Shown: piece by piece, positions 31,902-45,062 of the stretch
How the letters are laid out: the number at the start of each line of letters is the position of its first letter
Position numbering within the stretch: position 1 is the first letter of the stretch
Source: Rhipicephalus microplus
Lineage: Eukaryota; Arthropoda; Arachnida; Ixodida; Ixodidae
Length of the DNA stretch: 64,000 nt
Reading direction: 5' to 3'
Assembly: GCF_043290135.1 (NCBI RefSeq)
Contig: NW_027464588.1
Location: forward strand, 5,679,501-5,743,500
Notes under the pieces: model-generated
Database searches by the model: none
Told to the model about the DNA's origin: nothing
The model's input: only the letters and a program-made list of their open reading frames with translations
Translations under genes and position numbers: made by a program

Positions 31902-32359
31902 TTGAATGTCGATGTTTCAAAACATAACCAAACCTGGTTCACACAAAACATGAAAGACGTTTGCTACGTAGACAGAGCCTCCCAAGATCTCGTGCCCACG
32001 GCGAGAATTGGAGCAGCTAATGACCACTTTTTCTTAACAGACATGAACAAGTCCAAGCAACTGAACTATATGTCATACTTCAGTGTACATAGGCCGCATA
32101 TTGGTGCATTAATGAACGATTACAGGAACAACTGTACTTCCGCTGATGGTGCTGACATTTCACAGTGATTTGGTTCAAATTAAGGAGGTGTCAACAGCTC
32201 ACTGGACGTGTATTCATGACCCATTGGCACAGGAACGACGCAGATGCGTGGCAGATGTACGCTCGTTGGCGATGTGTGTCACGTAACCAACATCGCGTGC
32301 TTAGGGAACACTTCAACATACCACAGTTCATGGCGGCGGTGCATGTCGAGCGTGTATAG
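31902..32359 (+). other. Two short ORFs of unknown nature
   Basis: Plus-strand ORFs at 31902-32168 (88 codons) and 32165-32359 (64 codons) overlap by four bases in different frames. I recognise no domain. The composition is slightly less AT-rich than the surroundings. They could be remnants of a repeat or simply chance ORFs. Confidence 0.25.
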
Positions 32360-32879
32360 CTAACGCTCTTCCATAAGCATCCTTCTCACAACGCCGATTT
32401 TCTAAGTAAGTGGGATCTGCAAAACTTTCGAATGACGAAAAAGGGCAGGACCCTTGTCCCCCTTGTGCTTTTTGAGTTCTTGCCCATGCTTATACCTTGC
32501 ATTATGCATGAAAAAAGAAATGTGTAAACTAAATAAAGAAGACATTTTTTTTCTTAAAATCTTGACTCACAGCTCTTCTGCTGTAGTTTCATATATTTGC
32601 TGGAGTCTATTTTTAAACACTTAGGGTTCTCTATCTTTTGAGCCGTTGTACGTCACGTGGTGGTATACGCGACAGCAACGTTGCAAAACATAGTTGAGAT
32701 AACGAGTATGCAAAGAAGTCGCCCTGAAAAAGATGTATGAGTTAACCCATACCGAGTACCGTTTCGTGAAAAGCAAACTACATGAAAAAAAATAAGTACA
32801 GAGAGACAGAAAAAAAAGGACGCCAGGGAAGGATAGGAAGATAAGGACAAACAGGTAATTCCGGGAGAAAAAAATTCTT

Positions 32880-32955
32880 TGCTTATACGAGGTTCGAACC
32901 CGCGCATGCACCATACGTAGGTGAGCATTTCAATCATTTGTCTACCCAGGCTTCT
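32880..32955 (-). repeat. tRNA-derived SINE head
   Basis: Minus strand shows an A-box-like TGGGTAGACAAATG and a good B-box GGGTTCGAACC. The acceptor stem is not convincing, so it is a SINE head or tRNA relic rather than a gene. Confidence 0.45.
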
Positions 32956-33340
32956 TGTTCTTTATTTTCCTGTTTAAAATTCGATATCAGGCATGATGCT
33001 AGAGCAGAAGTTATCCTTGTATACGCGGGGAGATCAGGCTATCTCCGTGCACGTTTGCGTAGGGTGCGGCGCGTATACATACACGCAGTGGCGCTTTGTT
33101 GCCTGCGGACTGAGACGACTGTCTGCGAGTAGAGTGTGTGGATTGCAGTTGATTGGTAATATCTACGCTCCTCTCTACTGAATCGGTACACGAAGCCTAT
33201 GCAGGATTAATAATGCCAGCGAGCAAAGCATTCTGCCTTTCAAAAGGACTTTCGCACTGGGTGACTCTCGGTGCTCTTTCGCACTAAATCACGCTTTGCC
33301 TGTGTTGTTCGTTTGTTTTTAGTTTGTATTCCGCTGCCCC

Positions 33341-33575
33341 GCCGCGGTGGTCTAGTGGCTAAGGTTATCGGCTGCTAACCCGCAGGTCGCGGGATCAAAT
33401 CCCGGCAGCGGCGGCTGCATTTCCGATGGAGGCCGAAATGTTGTAGGCCCGTGCGCTCAGATTTGGGTGCACATTAAAGAACCCCAGGTGGTCAAAATTT
33501 CCGTAGCCTTCCACTACGGCGTCTCTTATAATCATATGGTGATTTTGGGACGTTAAACCCCAGAAATCAATCATT
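33341..33575 (+). mobile_element. Ruka-like tRNA-derived SINE, full-length
   Basis: The head GCCGCGGTGGTCTAGTGGCT contains an A-box and is followed by GCTGCTAACCCGCAGGTC and a B-box (GGGATCAAATCCC), a clear tRNA-like 5' part transcribable by RNA polymerase III. The body has TTTGGGTGCACATTAAAGAA, CCACTACGGCGTCTCTTATA and GGGACGTTAAACCCC, and the tail is AATCAATCATT. It is the best of three copies in the window. Confidence 0.82.
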
Positions 33576-34529
33576 GTGTTCCACCTGCTACATTCTGCTC
33601 TAGTAGGACTGAACTACTTACTTACCTCTTTCTCATCTGCATACAACAAAAAAGAAAGAAAGATAGTAGAAAGCACGCATATGTGTGCGATGATTTCAGC
33701 ATCATTATTTGCACTTATACGCAAAGGATAATTTTTCCTCATTTTGTACACCATCATATGTGATACAGTCGATTAGTCTGTCCAGGAAAGATTAGTGGCT
33801 GACAGTGTATTGCGCCTCACTGCTTTTACCACGTATACGCACGCGTTCGTGCACCAGTCGATATAAAAACCTCATAAGTATTCAGCAGAAAGCTTTCATC
33901 GATGCATATTACCTGCATGATAGTGCTTCATCAAAAGTCTTCTTATTTTATGGGACAACTCATTTTTTTTTCAAAAAAAATCCCCACTGCCTTTCGTTGG
34001 CCGATACCATTGCCACACAAACGCTCAAGACATTGTAAAGAAAGATACGTTTTTCAGCAAAATTTTGCAATAGTAAATGTAAGTAATGCCGTTTGAATTA
34101 AATTTCAATGTTTGGGCTCTTTAAAGCATTCGTAAGTGTAAGCACACGGTTGCCTATGGTAACTTCGTTTTAAGAACAGTTAAAGTACAGAAGGGTCCCA
34201 GTTTTTGTGATTGTAAAAGTTCTGTGTAGGGGCACCATGGACATATAGGCTCATCCAAGGCACCTCGCATATTCGATAAACTACAGTGCTGTAGTTGTGC
34301 ACCTGCAAAGAGCATGCAGAAGTGAAGCCTGGAGCCTCGTTTTTCTTTAGAAGCAAGACCCTAAAACACTGCATGCACACGCCATTTATTAGTACAAATG
34401 TTTGAGAGGATGTCAGGAGCATTTTGAAATGTGCTTGAAGTGGAAAGTGGCATCTATTCTGAAATAACTTCAGTAAATGGACGGCACGACGACAATCAAC
34501 AGCACTGTAGAACGTTGCACTCGCTGATC

Positions 34530-34640
34530 TAATTCCAGAACCACGGGTGGTCGAAATTTCCGGAGCCCTCCACCACGGCGTCTCTCATAATCATATGGTG
34601 GTTTTTTGACGTTCGAGCCCACATATCGATCATCTATCTA
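34530..34640 (+). mobile_element. Ruka-like SINE, 3' fragment
   Basis: Only the body and 3' part remain: GGTGGTCGAAATTTCCGGAG, CACCACGGCGTCTCTCATAA and TGACGTTCGAGCCC. The tRNA-like head is missing. Confidence 0.7.
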
Positions 34641-34811
34641 TGTATTAGCAGCCGAGGAAGGCCATATTCTTTCGTATGTCCTTTAAGTCATACAATCAAG
34701 CAGTTACACTCGCACTAACATGACCGGACAAATCACCCTTTGAGAATGCATAACGTACGCACACATGGAAACACAACATGGCTAGCAGACGACGCACGGA
34801 ACAATTTAAAC

Positions 34812-34935
34812 TTGTTGTTGTTGTTGTTGTTGTTTTCCTTTGCACATCACTCGTACCCAATGCAGGATATTGGCCGATTATAAGGTGAATTCGCCCAATA
34901 CTTTTCGCATTGCTTCATTCCTGGAAACGCTAGTT
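34812..34935. repeat. Short interspersed repeat with (TTG)n
   Basis: (TTG)n followed by GTACCCAATGCAGGATATTG, GCCGATTATAAG and CCTGGAAACGCTAG; matches 23440-23572 in order. Confidence 0.65.
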
Positions 34936-37900
34936 ATTTAATGATGATTTCAAGTGCCAATAGCGAATTTGAAAAATATGTAGTGAGCCCCCTATTTAGC
35001 AACAAAATCGTTTAGTCGCAGTGATGTATTCCTGAATAGCGAATAAAACATCCCCTTGGCTGTACCCGAATGTAGAGGCTCCAAAAAAAAAAGAGCTGGT
35101 TCTGATAATTTCAAGCCCAGTTCTTGAAGAGGTGGTCCTAGTGCACTTTTTCTGAATAAATGAAAACGGCGATAACTGTGCGGTTCAGACAGTGGCTGCC
35201 AGGACTGACTCCACTCGATCTCACGGTCAATAGTAGAGCCAGGCGAACAGGTAGGAAAGAAAAGTGACAATAAGAATGAGAGGAGAAGGCAAGAACGGGT
35301 ACAGATAAAAAAAAATAGAGAGTAGTGCGAAAACAAGTAGAAGCGCGAATATTTCAAATAATATAAAGTTATGAAGACAAAGATAGAAGTCGAGAGTCTG
35401 ACGGTCAGAAAAAAGAAAAAAAGTGAGGAAAAGTGAGGAAGAAAGAAAAAACAAATGGAAGAAACAGCTCAAAAGTTAAAAGACGAGTGTCTGAGAAGCA
35501 AAAAAAGAGCAAAATAAATGATTGAAAGGAGAGCCGAAAAAGCCAAAACAGAGAAGGACTGATGAGTGAAAAAAATACAGAGACAAAGGAAAAAATGCAG
35601 TGAGAAAGGTTTTTTTGCAATTTAATCTCTAAAGTAATTTTGCACATTGTTTTTAGTTTTATTTCGGTATCCTGCCACACGGTTGTTGGCCTATTCCCCT
35701 TCGTCGGTGATTGCCATTCATCTCAGATCAGCATCAACAACATCAAACCTTACAAGCACATAAACACACAAAAGAGAGCCAAAGAAAAGATAGAAAGCAT
35801 AATCACATTTTGTAGAGTAATGTAAGTATAGTTTGCCGTGTGGCGCACAAAAGCTGTAACATTAATGAATCCACACCTCGTCTCTCGATCGTCTAGTTCA
35901 ACTTAATCTTGTCCGAACGGAACGTTTCCTCCGACTTGTACACAGGGGGATGAAATAACAACGGTGGGTAAATTATGTGGTGTCAAGCTGAATAAACAGA
36001 CATATTGAATTCACTGCTCCAATCTATGACCAGTTCACCACCTCTGCTGTTAACCAGTGTTGCGCCACTCTGTCTAAGATGAGCACTTTTTTTCGGCAGA
36101 AGAGCACGTGCTGTGAAGGATGCACGTGAAGAAGAAATCACGATAAAGACGCGCGTTACACGAGGAAGCAGACGCAGAAGAAGACTGCGTCCGTGCCAGC
36201 ACCTGTGTTCTGTTCCCGCATCGTCACAAGAAGCGTTCTAGTCCAGAAGAGGCTCAGCCATTGCTTTAAAAAGGTGATTATCTTTTGCCTTACTGGCACT
36301 GAAGTCCTGGGCATTAGGGGCTGAACAATGGTCGTTTTTTGCCGGAACAGAGACACCGTATTATCCTCCCTGCAAGTCTCTCGAAGCAGTCACTTTTTAT
36401 GCTATGTTAATACCATAAGGCAGTCTAAAGAGGTGAGGAAATATGATCTGTAACGTTTACAATTTCACAAGTAATGAAATCTCACTCAAAATCTCATTTA
36501 ACTTTGATCCTCCTTATGAACTATGCTACAGGACAGCACTTCCCTGTCAGTATTTTTAACGCACGACTACACTGACACATGCTGTACACTCCGCTTGGTA
36601 GTAGTACCATGGACAAGTAAACTCAACCGAGTAAATCCAACTTAGTAACGGTCAGGCTTTGCGTGCTTACGTTGTCCGCTTTCACAATTCAAAACTGGGT
36701 ACAAATGGTAATAAGCTCACCCATTTCAACTCTTCCCAGAAAATGCACTGTTCGCCACAACTGCAAATGCCGTTATCGAAATCTTACACTACGCAGCAAA
36801 TTCGCGTGGCTTTAGATACGCGGCTGGTAGTAATCTTTCACAATATATCCACGTGGCATTTGGGAACCACTACCGCTAAACACATGTTTCTCGCTTGCTC
36901 ATAACTAGCTTAGCAAAAGTAAGCGCGCACCTACCATGTTCAGCGAACAAAGGATGGTCTTGTTGAGTGCCACAGTTTTGTTGTTCACTCGTGCTACGGG
37001 ACGTAACGCTTCTACATTACGTAAATGAAAGCTTATGCATCCCTCTTCGTCGTAATTCTACAATTGTGAATCAGACTTTTTTACGGCGCTCCATCGCACG
37101 CACCCTTCTTATAGTTGAAATGTCGTTAAACATTACGTTAAGAGCTTTTACTTCTGGAAAAGCCCTATCAAAATGCTGGAGGGCAGCACAGCAAATGAAG
37201 AAGGTGGATTGTGTGACTGATGTTCGGCAATAATAACTGGCAGATACGGCCTTGCATGTAAATTATAATTTGTTGATTCCCAAGAGGTGTGTGTGTCGTA
37301 TGTATATGTATGTGTTAAGTGTGTGTGTTTTAGTGTGTGCGCATGTGTGGGTATGTGTGGCCCTGGGTACGCGAGTGCGTGTGTGAGGGTAGAAGAAACG
37401 GAATGTTGCTCGTGAACTTTCTGTCCACCCTCCTTTCAATAATTTAGAATGTGGCACTTACTATTGTACTAATGTCTGAGTTACAGTCTTTTGCTATAAA
37501 ACTGCGCTCTCCATAAATTGACACGCTTACGCCAGTAAGTCTTTATTTGATCAAACTTGCCAGGATCACGAGAAGTAGGTAAAAGGGGGGTAAGCTAATC
37601 TTGTGCAATTACGCTCAATTTAATGTATTTTCTTTGTACCAACGACATAAAAATACTGTTCACCATTACATTGACAAATAACGTAGGCGCAAGAGCAAAT
37701 TTTTATCTCAATGAAGTGGAATAAGACAGCATCATTGTTATCGCGCGTTCCTTGAGAGAGATTTTTATATCTCCCTCTCTTCCCGTATACACGGCGTTTG
37801 AGGATCACAATGAACTGCTCACTCATGAAAAAAATCTACATCACAAACATAGGTTTCTGCAATCCTTACACCCTACGAAACATTTCGCTATCGAAGAACC

Positions 37901-39338
37901 ACGCTCTTTTATTGTGGACGCAGTTCCTGACCACCGGGATTCGTCGACGAGTGAACGCATCCTACGCTATAGCTTCGTGAATTATCACGACAGTATGTTT
38001 TCGAAAGTGTGCGTCTTAGAATACTGCATGAAGTTACACATTTAGTATAACATTTCAGTCCCAACTGCGGGGAGCAGATGATGACCTCTTTTTTGACAGC
38101 GCTCATAAGGAAGGAAAATCTCGTGGCACTTTTTGATAGCAAGAGCAGGAAAAGAGCATGGACTGAAAGAAAATGACAGGCCACTCCTTCAAGAACAACA
38201 CAAAATCAAGCACGTGCACTGAAACTTTTCACATGGTGTTACCACGACAGATCAACCAAAAGCGAATTTCTATAGCCTTTCCCTTTCTATTCATGTTGTT
38301 TTTGAGCTCACACATAATATTGTTTTTTATCGAGCCGCTTAGCCCACCACCATATTGCACCTTGAGGCCTCCTGGTTTCTATCACGCGATTGAAAACAGA
38401 TACATTGCCTGAGACGCTGACTACTGCTGACATTGACACTTGAGCGAGAGTTCACTAAACTTGTGACGGTACGTCGGCGTTTAGCCTTGACAGCGTTTGA
38501 CCATCCTATAACTGAATGGAAATGCAGCGCGAGCAACGCAAACTAAAAATAAGACACGACATGACAAACCAGATGGCATAGTTAGCGCTGGTATGTGATC
38601 TCGTGTGTTACTTTGCGCCTGCATTTCAAATCGTTTCTGATGTACAACCGCAAGACCCAATGGACCTTTTTCCTAATTCGCAAGTGCGCTTCCTCTGAAC
38701 TGCTTTTCTTTTTAATGAGTAATGGTGGTGCCTGTCGTACTTCATGCGGAGACGTGGTCCTAGGTCTTAGTCATAGGCATGCGTAGCGCTCGTAGTCAGG
38801 GAGGCGGAGGTCTATTGCTGCGCCAACCCCCCTCTCTATTAGGGCAATATTGGGGGCCGATTTTACGATCTCCCTCTTGTGTGGCTAGCAGGGCGCCCCA
38901 CTCCCCAGTCAATGTGAGGAGCAGATCTTGCGCCCCCTCTTAGGTGACTAGGGGTCGCCGCCGTCCCTTCTGCCCCCTTCGTGCGCACGCCTGAGTCCTA
39001 GTTGAACGTGCTCGGTCTTGTCTATTATGAGTGCTTAATTTTGAGAGGCGACTCAACATGTTTCCCATTATTGCGTACGCGAGACCCCCTTAAACAAGCC
39101 ATTCGGACAGAATGACAAGCCTCCAATATTCGCTCAAGCCACATAGCAGGAAAGCAAACTTTACAATTTTGAAAAGGGCCTATTTTAGGCACAATTCGGA
39201 ATGTCTTAATATTTTTAGCACATCGCCTACACGCTCCTACCCACAAGCAACTAAACCAAGTCTTACGCTATTTAGAACCTAGTCCAATAAAGTCTCCACA
39301 AAGCGGCAGATTGCGTAAAATGAAGGTGGCAGATTACA
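34936..39338. other. Intergenic sequence upstream of the SLC41 gene
   Basis: No gene recognised. It contains a purine-rich plus strand at about 35240-35620, a GT-rich tract at 37285-37390 and a C-rich repeat-like patch at 38780-39000 (CCCCCCTCTC). The proximal part should contain the SLC41 promoter, but I cannot point to specific boxes. Confidence 0.4.
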
Positions 39339-39369
39339 GTTTTTGCAACGCTTACGCACTGTAGCTTCA

Positions 39370-39717
39370 ATGCGGCCATCCACCATGGTACCCTCGGAGG
39401 AAGGCCGTCAGGACCCTCGCAATGATGACGTAAGCTTGCCGTTGCCTGTTCGTGATAATGGCCAGGCGTCGTTCATGATTTCACCAACGCCGGATCCCTG
39501 TCCGTTCGAGGCGGGTGCACCCCTCTCAATTGACGCCTGCGTTGGCACTGCCCTTATCGGCTGTGCAAGTGTGCCACACACGGCTATTGGGAGCGCCACT
39601 CCTGGTGAACGAACGATGAACGCTCAGCTGATCTCGACGGCGCTTCAGGTGTTCGTGCCTTTTATCCTGGCTGGCTTCGGCTCCACCTTGGCTGGCATCC
39701 TGCTCGACGTGGTCAAG
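39370..39717 (+). CDS. SLC41-type Mg2+ transporter, first recognised coding exon
   Basis: The exon encodes a hydrophilic N-terminal region of about 85 residues and then ALQVFVPFILAGFGSTLAG, ILLDVVK, the first transmembrane helix of an SLC41/MgtE domain (human SLC41A1 has a near-equivalent segment). It ends at AAG 39717 before GTAAAA, phase 0. Start choice: in-frame ATGs at 39370 and 39385; the second lies in ACCATGG, a better context. The frame is open back to a TAA at 39316, and an ATTACAG at 39339 could be an acceptor, so an upstream exon is possible. SLC41 proteins move Mg2+ across the plasma or mitochondrial membrane, usually with Na+ exchange. Confidence 0.88.
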
Positions 39718-42405
39718 GTAAAAATGGCGGGAGTGTAACAGCGAACTACTGAGTCACTCAAAATAAGAGCTTCATAAACAATTTTGATGAACGTTGTGAA
39801 ATATTAAAATGCATTGTTGTAACAAGGGAGACACTCACAAATGAAGAAAAAAAAAACAGACCGAAACAAGTAGGCGCAATCTCTCAACTGTGATTATTTC
39901 GTGAGGCAGCAATCGGAGCCGCTCCATGAAAAAAAAGGAAGAAAACGAGAGTACAAATAAAAGTAGAATTTGTGAGAAAACATGGCTGATCTCTCTGTCT
40001 GGGAATCAGTATGTCAGGAAAGAGAAACGTGTCATAACAGAAGGAGTTTACAGTTTATTCTGTTTTGTTCGTGCACAAAGGAGAACGAATATATGCTACA
40101 GAAACAAACTATACTGTCACGCAAAGAACGGCAAGCAGTTCAAAACTTGCAGCGGGCAGCTCAAGGAGAAAGCACGCACCAAAGTAGCATACACAGGACG
40201 CGCGCAGAGTAACAAATGTCACGGATCGAATTCCTACTTATTGCTGTGTGAGCAGCTTTGGATAAACAGAAATCGAGTAGCTAGCGAAGCAACCTTCGTG
40301 CTCTCCTTAACTACTGTAACTTAAAAGCAATCTTGCCGTGGAAGAGGTACATAGCGCCTTAATCGCGAGATTAGCGGGCGTGCATGAACGACCACGTTTT
40401 GTGAAGACGCGCGCGCATCTTCAGACACAGGACGACGACCTTTACCGCGTGCCCAATGCACGTCTTGCGGGCCATTTTGTTACAGATGTGAACGCACTGA
40501 ACGCCATAAAGTGTATATGAAAAGCTGGACAACGTACACTCCATGGCCTAGTGGTTTTGTGCCGCCCGCTGTGCATTGGGAGGCTGTATGTTCAAAACCC
40601 GGAGAGAAGTTTGCCATCGGTTAGGATATATTTTGCGTGATATCAGTGACAGAAATAGGTCAGCGGAGCCGTGGTGCACCTCGGCAATAACACATTTGTG
40701 GTAAAACCGATAAATCTAGAGATCCTATCGTGGGCGTGGGTAGGGTTGCCCAGTTAATGTGAGAGAGAATTTTAATCGCACTCGCCCCCCTCCCTCTTCG
40801 TTGGCAAAATCGAAACGACAACCTGCTTTACAATGGGTTAAGAAATTAGAAATTATGCGGAGACTTCCGTCACCCAAGGGCTAGCCTGAGTTGAAGACGG
40901 GAAGTAGACAGTTCCTGAAATGCAACGTCAGGTGTCTTCAGCTGCCAACAGTTTAAAATACCTGTGTATTCATAATTGAACAAACGTATGAGACGGACTC
41001 TACAAACACACTTTTAAGTGATTAATAGAATGCCGCGTCCCTGTGTCTCTCCTGTACGCACTCCTATGATTCTATATATGCAACTATTGACTTGAGGCAC
41101 AACATCATTTTTAGATTCGTTCTCAAATTTTTTGCAGTTTCATCATAACATTCGAGCACTACTCAACTTTCAGATGGCTGGCGGTTAAACCCAATAAGTT
41201 GCTTATATATCACACATTGCCAGTGCCATATCGTTTTCCACAGAAGAAACTTGCTAAAAAATAAGGCCTTATTACATGCTTGACGTGTCTTCACTGCAGG
41301 ATTAGCGCAATGGAGCTTACCGAAACTTTATTCTATAAAAAAGAGAGCAACCCACATTTACGACACTAGACAATCCATTGAGTTCATGTGCATGCACTGG
41401 TCGTGTGCGTGTCGCTTTTAACAATTCCTTCAAGTATTTCGGCAAAAAAAAGAAACGTGTGAAATATTTCCCATCACAGTCCTAATCACATACCCTGAAT
41501 TGATTATTCTCATATTGTCAAGCTTCGAAACCTTCAACTTGATAAACTGTTCCCCATCGCGCCCTTTAAAACTGCACTGCACGACCTGCGGTAATATTGC
41601 GGAATATAAACTGTTGTATTGCGTAGTTCCAGTATCCTTCATTCGCAGAAATTGTATTACCTGGTATTTCAAAGTGAATGGTTCTAGTTGCAACTTATGA
41701 ATTTAGTAAGTAAATCGCAGCAAACTTTTTGCCTCCTTAAGCACGACCAAACAGATTATGGTTATTGTTTTTGACGGCCACGCATATAATATATACAAAG
41801 TGGCTGACCAAAAGCAAACACCTTCTAAAAATAGGCGGACTTGTTGGGTTGAGTAGCTATCCAATTTAAACCATCATTAGGTCTTTGTAAATGGAGTTCC
41901 GTCAAATTGAACGGATAAGAACTACTTGCATTGTTTTAAAAGTTCTAATGAAAGCTTTGTTTTGATGTATGGTACAACTGAAATCTGTTTCTTTAATGTA
42001 AAAAGTGGCCACATATGCTATGCTTACGTGTCCTGGTCGAATGGTTAGTAAAACAGATTTTACCCTTACTGAAATTAAACATATATAGTTTTTGCTTATA
42101 CAAACAATGCAGCATGAGGTGGTCGCTCAAGTTCTAGTACGACACGTGGATATGGGTCTTACTGATCACAACCGAAAATTTCTAGAAATTTTCAAGCTCA
42201 TCATAACCAAATCCTAGCAATATCGCTTGATTGCTCGCAAGAAAGCCTAAGTGACACTTGTTTAATTTAGCTCCTCTGTAATAAGATGTAAAGAATTGAG
42301 AGAAAAAATGTTCGGACTTTTATTGGTGTTGGGGGACACCGCATTCTGTTTTGCGACTACACCTTCTTTGAGCCTGCTCTATATGTTCTCATTTCAACAA
42401 TGCAG
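39718..42405 (+). other. SLC41 intron 1
   Basis: GTAAAA donor and TTTCAACAATGCAG acceptor. It holds a tRNA-like SINE head (40535-40606) and otherwise unrecognised AT-rich sequence. Confidence 0.75.
40535..40606 (+). repeat. tRNA-derived SINE head
   Basis: A-box CATGGCCTAGTGGTT and B-box TGTTCAAAACCC at tRNA-like spacing. It has no proper acceptor stem, so it is a relic. Confidence 0.5.
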
Positions 42406-42513
42406 GAGTGGCCGGTGTATGTGATAGTGCACCACATATTCGTGGTCATTCCACCCTTGCTGGGACTCAGCGGCAACCTGGAGCAGACCCTGGTTGCGAG
42501 GCTTAGCACCCAG
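42406..42513 (+). CDS. SLC41-type Mg2+ transporter, exon 2
   Basis: 108 bases, phase 0 to phase 0, bounded by TGCAG and GTGCGT. It encodes EWPVYVIVHHIFVVIPPLLG and SGNLEQTLVARLSTQ. The PPLLGLSGNLE core matches the PALLGLKGNLE signature of SLC41/MgtE transporters, where this helix forms part of the ion pathway. The length of 36 codons and the continuation into exon 3 are as expected. Confidence 0.92.
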
Positions 42514-43244
42514 GTGCGTATTCAGTGTGCCATTCTTCGACCCACATAATACAGAACTAATCCACGTCCTCGCTTGTCTATTCCACTTGCACTATTCGAA
42601 TGTACGTTTTCATGCGTGCCTGTAGGACTGTAGTTTTCAGTTGCTCTGTAGAGTATCATGTTTAACTTTTAATCACACCTTCACCTAAATTACAAAACTT
42701 ATTGATTTTCGATGGCGTATTCCATAGCATAAGCTCCTTTTGATGTTTGCATCTCATTAAACAACGAACCCAATGTTCCTTGTTTAGGCACACTTTTAAG
42801 ACGCCTAACTGAAGTATCTGACTCACCCTAATACTCGCAGTTTCATGGACTTTAGGTCTTGTCCATAAGGTAATCCCCACTCCACTACTGTTATTTCGTA
42901 CAATTTTCAGAAGATTTGAAGACGATTCGTCTATAAGATGGTATCCTGAAGCTAGTTAAGTACAGTTACTAGACTAAATGCAGTCATTATTTGAACCAGT
43001 GTGGCCTAAAAAAGAAGCAAAGTTCACTTATTCAGGTGTGCTTGTTAAGGTAATAAAATAGTAAAACCCTTCAGCGCTCTGTAAATAGGTACAAAATAAA
43101 GGTGACGCTTTGAAATTCATTCAAATTTGATGCTACTATTGAGACTTAGCATAACTTTAGACACATTTATCGCAAAAACAATGCAATAGACACAGATTCA
43201 TGTACACAACTTGGCATGCACACTGGAACTTATGTTTGTAAACT

Positions 43245-43963
43245 TAAAGGGACACTAAAATATATTAACAATTTCTGCCAGAAAGGAAGCTCAATACATG
43301 ACAGCATCTAAAACGACAATTTTATCAAGGACAGTGCGCTACTTACTGTGAAATTACGGTAGATCCACAAGAACATAAGCGCCGCAGTCAGACATTCTTA
43401 AAATGATCCCGATTACATCAGATTAACTACGTACAGTTATTCTCTAGTAGTTTGTTTAACTGCACTAAATAAAAAAACCTTCCGTGCATCAAAATACGCA
43501 ATAAAATGCTGTTTTTTGTTTCTGTTTGATTAATGGAAAAAAGAACCGGAAGACGTAACTATGGGGAATGGCGTTAGTGGTTCAAAAATGCAATTTCCAC
43601 GTAGTTACACTGGACAGATGGTGCCATATAGCGGGGCAGAGTTGAACCAAAAAATGCCTACAATCTTGGAGCCAATGGCGGGAAGTTGATCTATGGCCGT
43701 ATTTTCTGCTGTAGCTCCCACTGCTTTCGATCTGCTGCTAGAAAGCCGGGCAACGTCGTGCATTGCAACAGTGGCGTGAGTTGGTTCGAACTGTGCACTT
43801 CTTGAGGCGAGTAACTTGAAGTGCGCTAACCTGTTGCGGACCAATCAAACGTGATTTTATTTCAAAATAGGCCTTTCTTTAGCACAAAAGTAACACTTGA
43901 GGCTTATGGACCAATATTTATACAGTCAACGTCGACCTAATAGTTGCCTTTAGTATCTCTTTA
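43245..43963. mobile_element. MITE-like repeat with short terminal inverted repeats
   Basis: The left end TAAAGGGACACTAAA and the reverse complement of the right end, TAAAGAGATACTAAA, match at 13 of 15 positions about 719 bases apart. I recognise the AAAGGGACACTAAA start as common in tick repeats. No clear target-site duplication. Confidence 0.6.
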
Positions 43964-44984
43964 GGGGTCATCGAAGTCATGACCCGCTAAGTTGAAGCGT
44001 TGCGCCAAAGCAAACTTCCAATCGCTAGGAAAGAAATTACGCAGTCATAACTTAGTTATGAACTTTTTAAAGGGAGTTCTTGAATCCATGCAATATGACA
44101 TAGTACATACCCAACAAAAACGGATGACAGTGGAGCCCTTATATTAATTTCTGACGTACAATTTACACGTGCGGCCTCCGTCAGATTGAGAATGAATTGA
44201 GCATAATCATAATATATTTCATAATTCAGTGATGCATCTACCCTCTCCCCCTCCAACTCCACGCCCTCACATTTTTTTTCGTTTTGAGGGAATGCTTGTT
44301 TCCCTTTCAAGAACCCAATTTGAAATGGCGGCCTCCTTATCGCCACCATGCTCGCTTTCAATGATGCCCTCTACTACTTTTTGCTTGTTTTGAAGGAGAG
44401 GGTATGAAGCTTGCATACAGAAGCACTGGAGAAAGTAGTGCAGAATTGAAGACAAGGTGTCGAAATGACGGCTCTAGCGCATACTAAATGCAGGAATTTT
44501 CCTTAACCATGCATAATATTACATAGCATAGCAAGAAGGTGTGAAGGGAAGTTAGAGTGAGGAGGAGTCTTGTGAGGATGACAGAGGAATTGAGGAGGCG
44601 ACAGGGTGAAACATGACGCAGTCTTATAAGGTTCACTTTAACAAAGAGCTAGAGCTTGCGCCCAGGCATATGAGGAATAAATGTGTAGCTTTGCTGCAGA
44701 AATAGTCACCTGGACACAAAAGTAAGTCGTCCTGGCAGCGCGGTCTTGCTACACGTCAGCGAATTCCTGTCCGAACACATCTTGATAACGCTGCCCCAAC
44801 ATCCTTACAATGTTCCCGTGGATGAGCCACACTTTTTCATGTGATAACGTCAGAAAGCTTGTTTCGCAGATGTGCTGGCGTCTGCATCGGGGCCGGCATC
44901 GTTCATCGGGAGCAAAAATTTATGATCTTGTCCATGATTGACACAAGAGTCAATTCATTTCATTTAATGAATTAGCAATAAACA

Positions 44985-45062
44985 TGTCCGGGACCGAGTG
45001 AGGATCGAATGCCAGCCATTTCATTTTCAAGCAAGTATTCAGCCACACAGCCACGTCGATGC
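44985..45062 (-). repeat. tRNA-derived SINE head
   Basis: Minus strand has GACGTGGCTGTGTGGCTGAA (A-box region) and CATTCGATCC (B-box), followed by CACTCGGTCCC. Typical of tRNA-derived arthropod SINEs, with no intact cloverleaf. Confidence 0.55.

Noticed and set aside
39926..40324. 132-codon ORF in SLC41 intron 1
   Set aside because: Begins in an A-rich tract, has no family features and does not continue the transporter homology.
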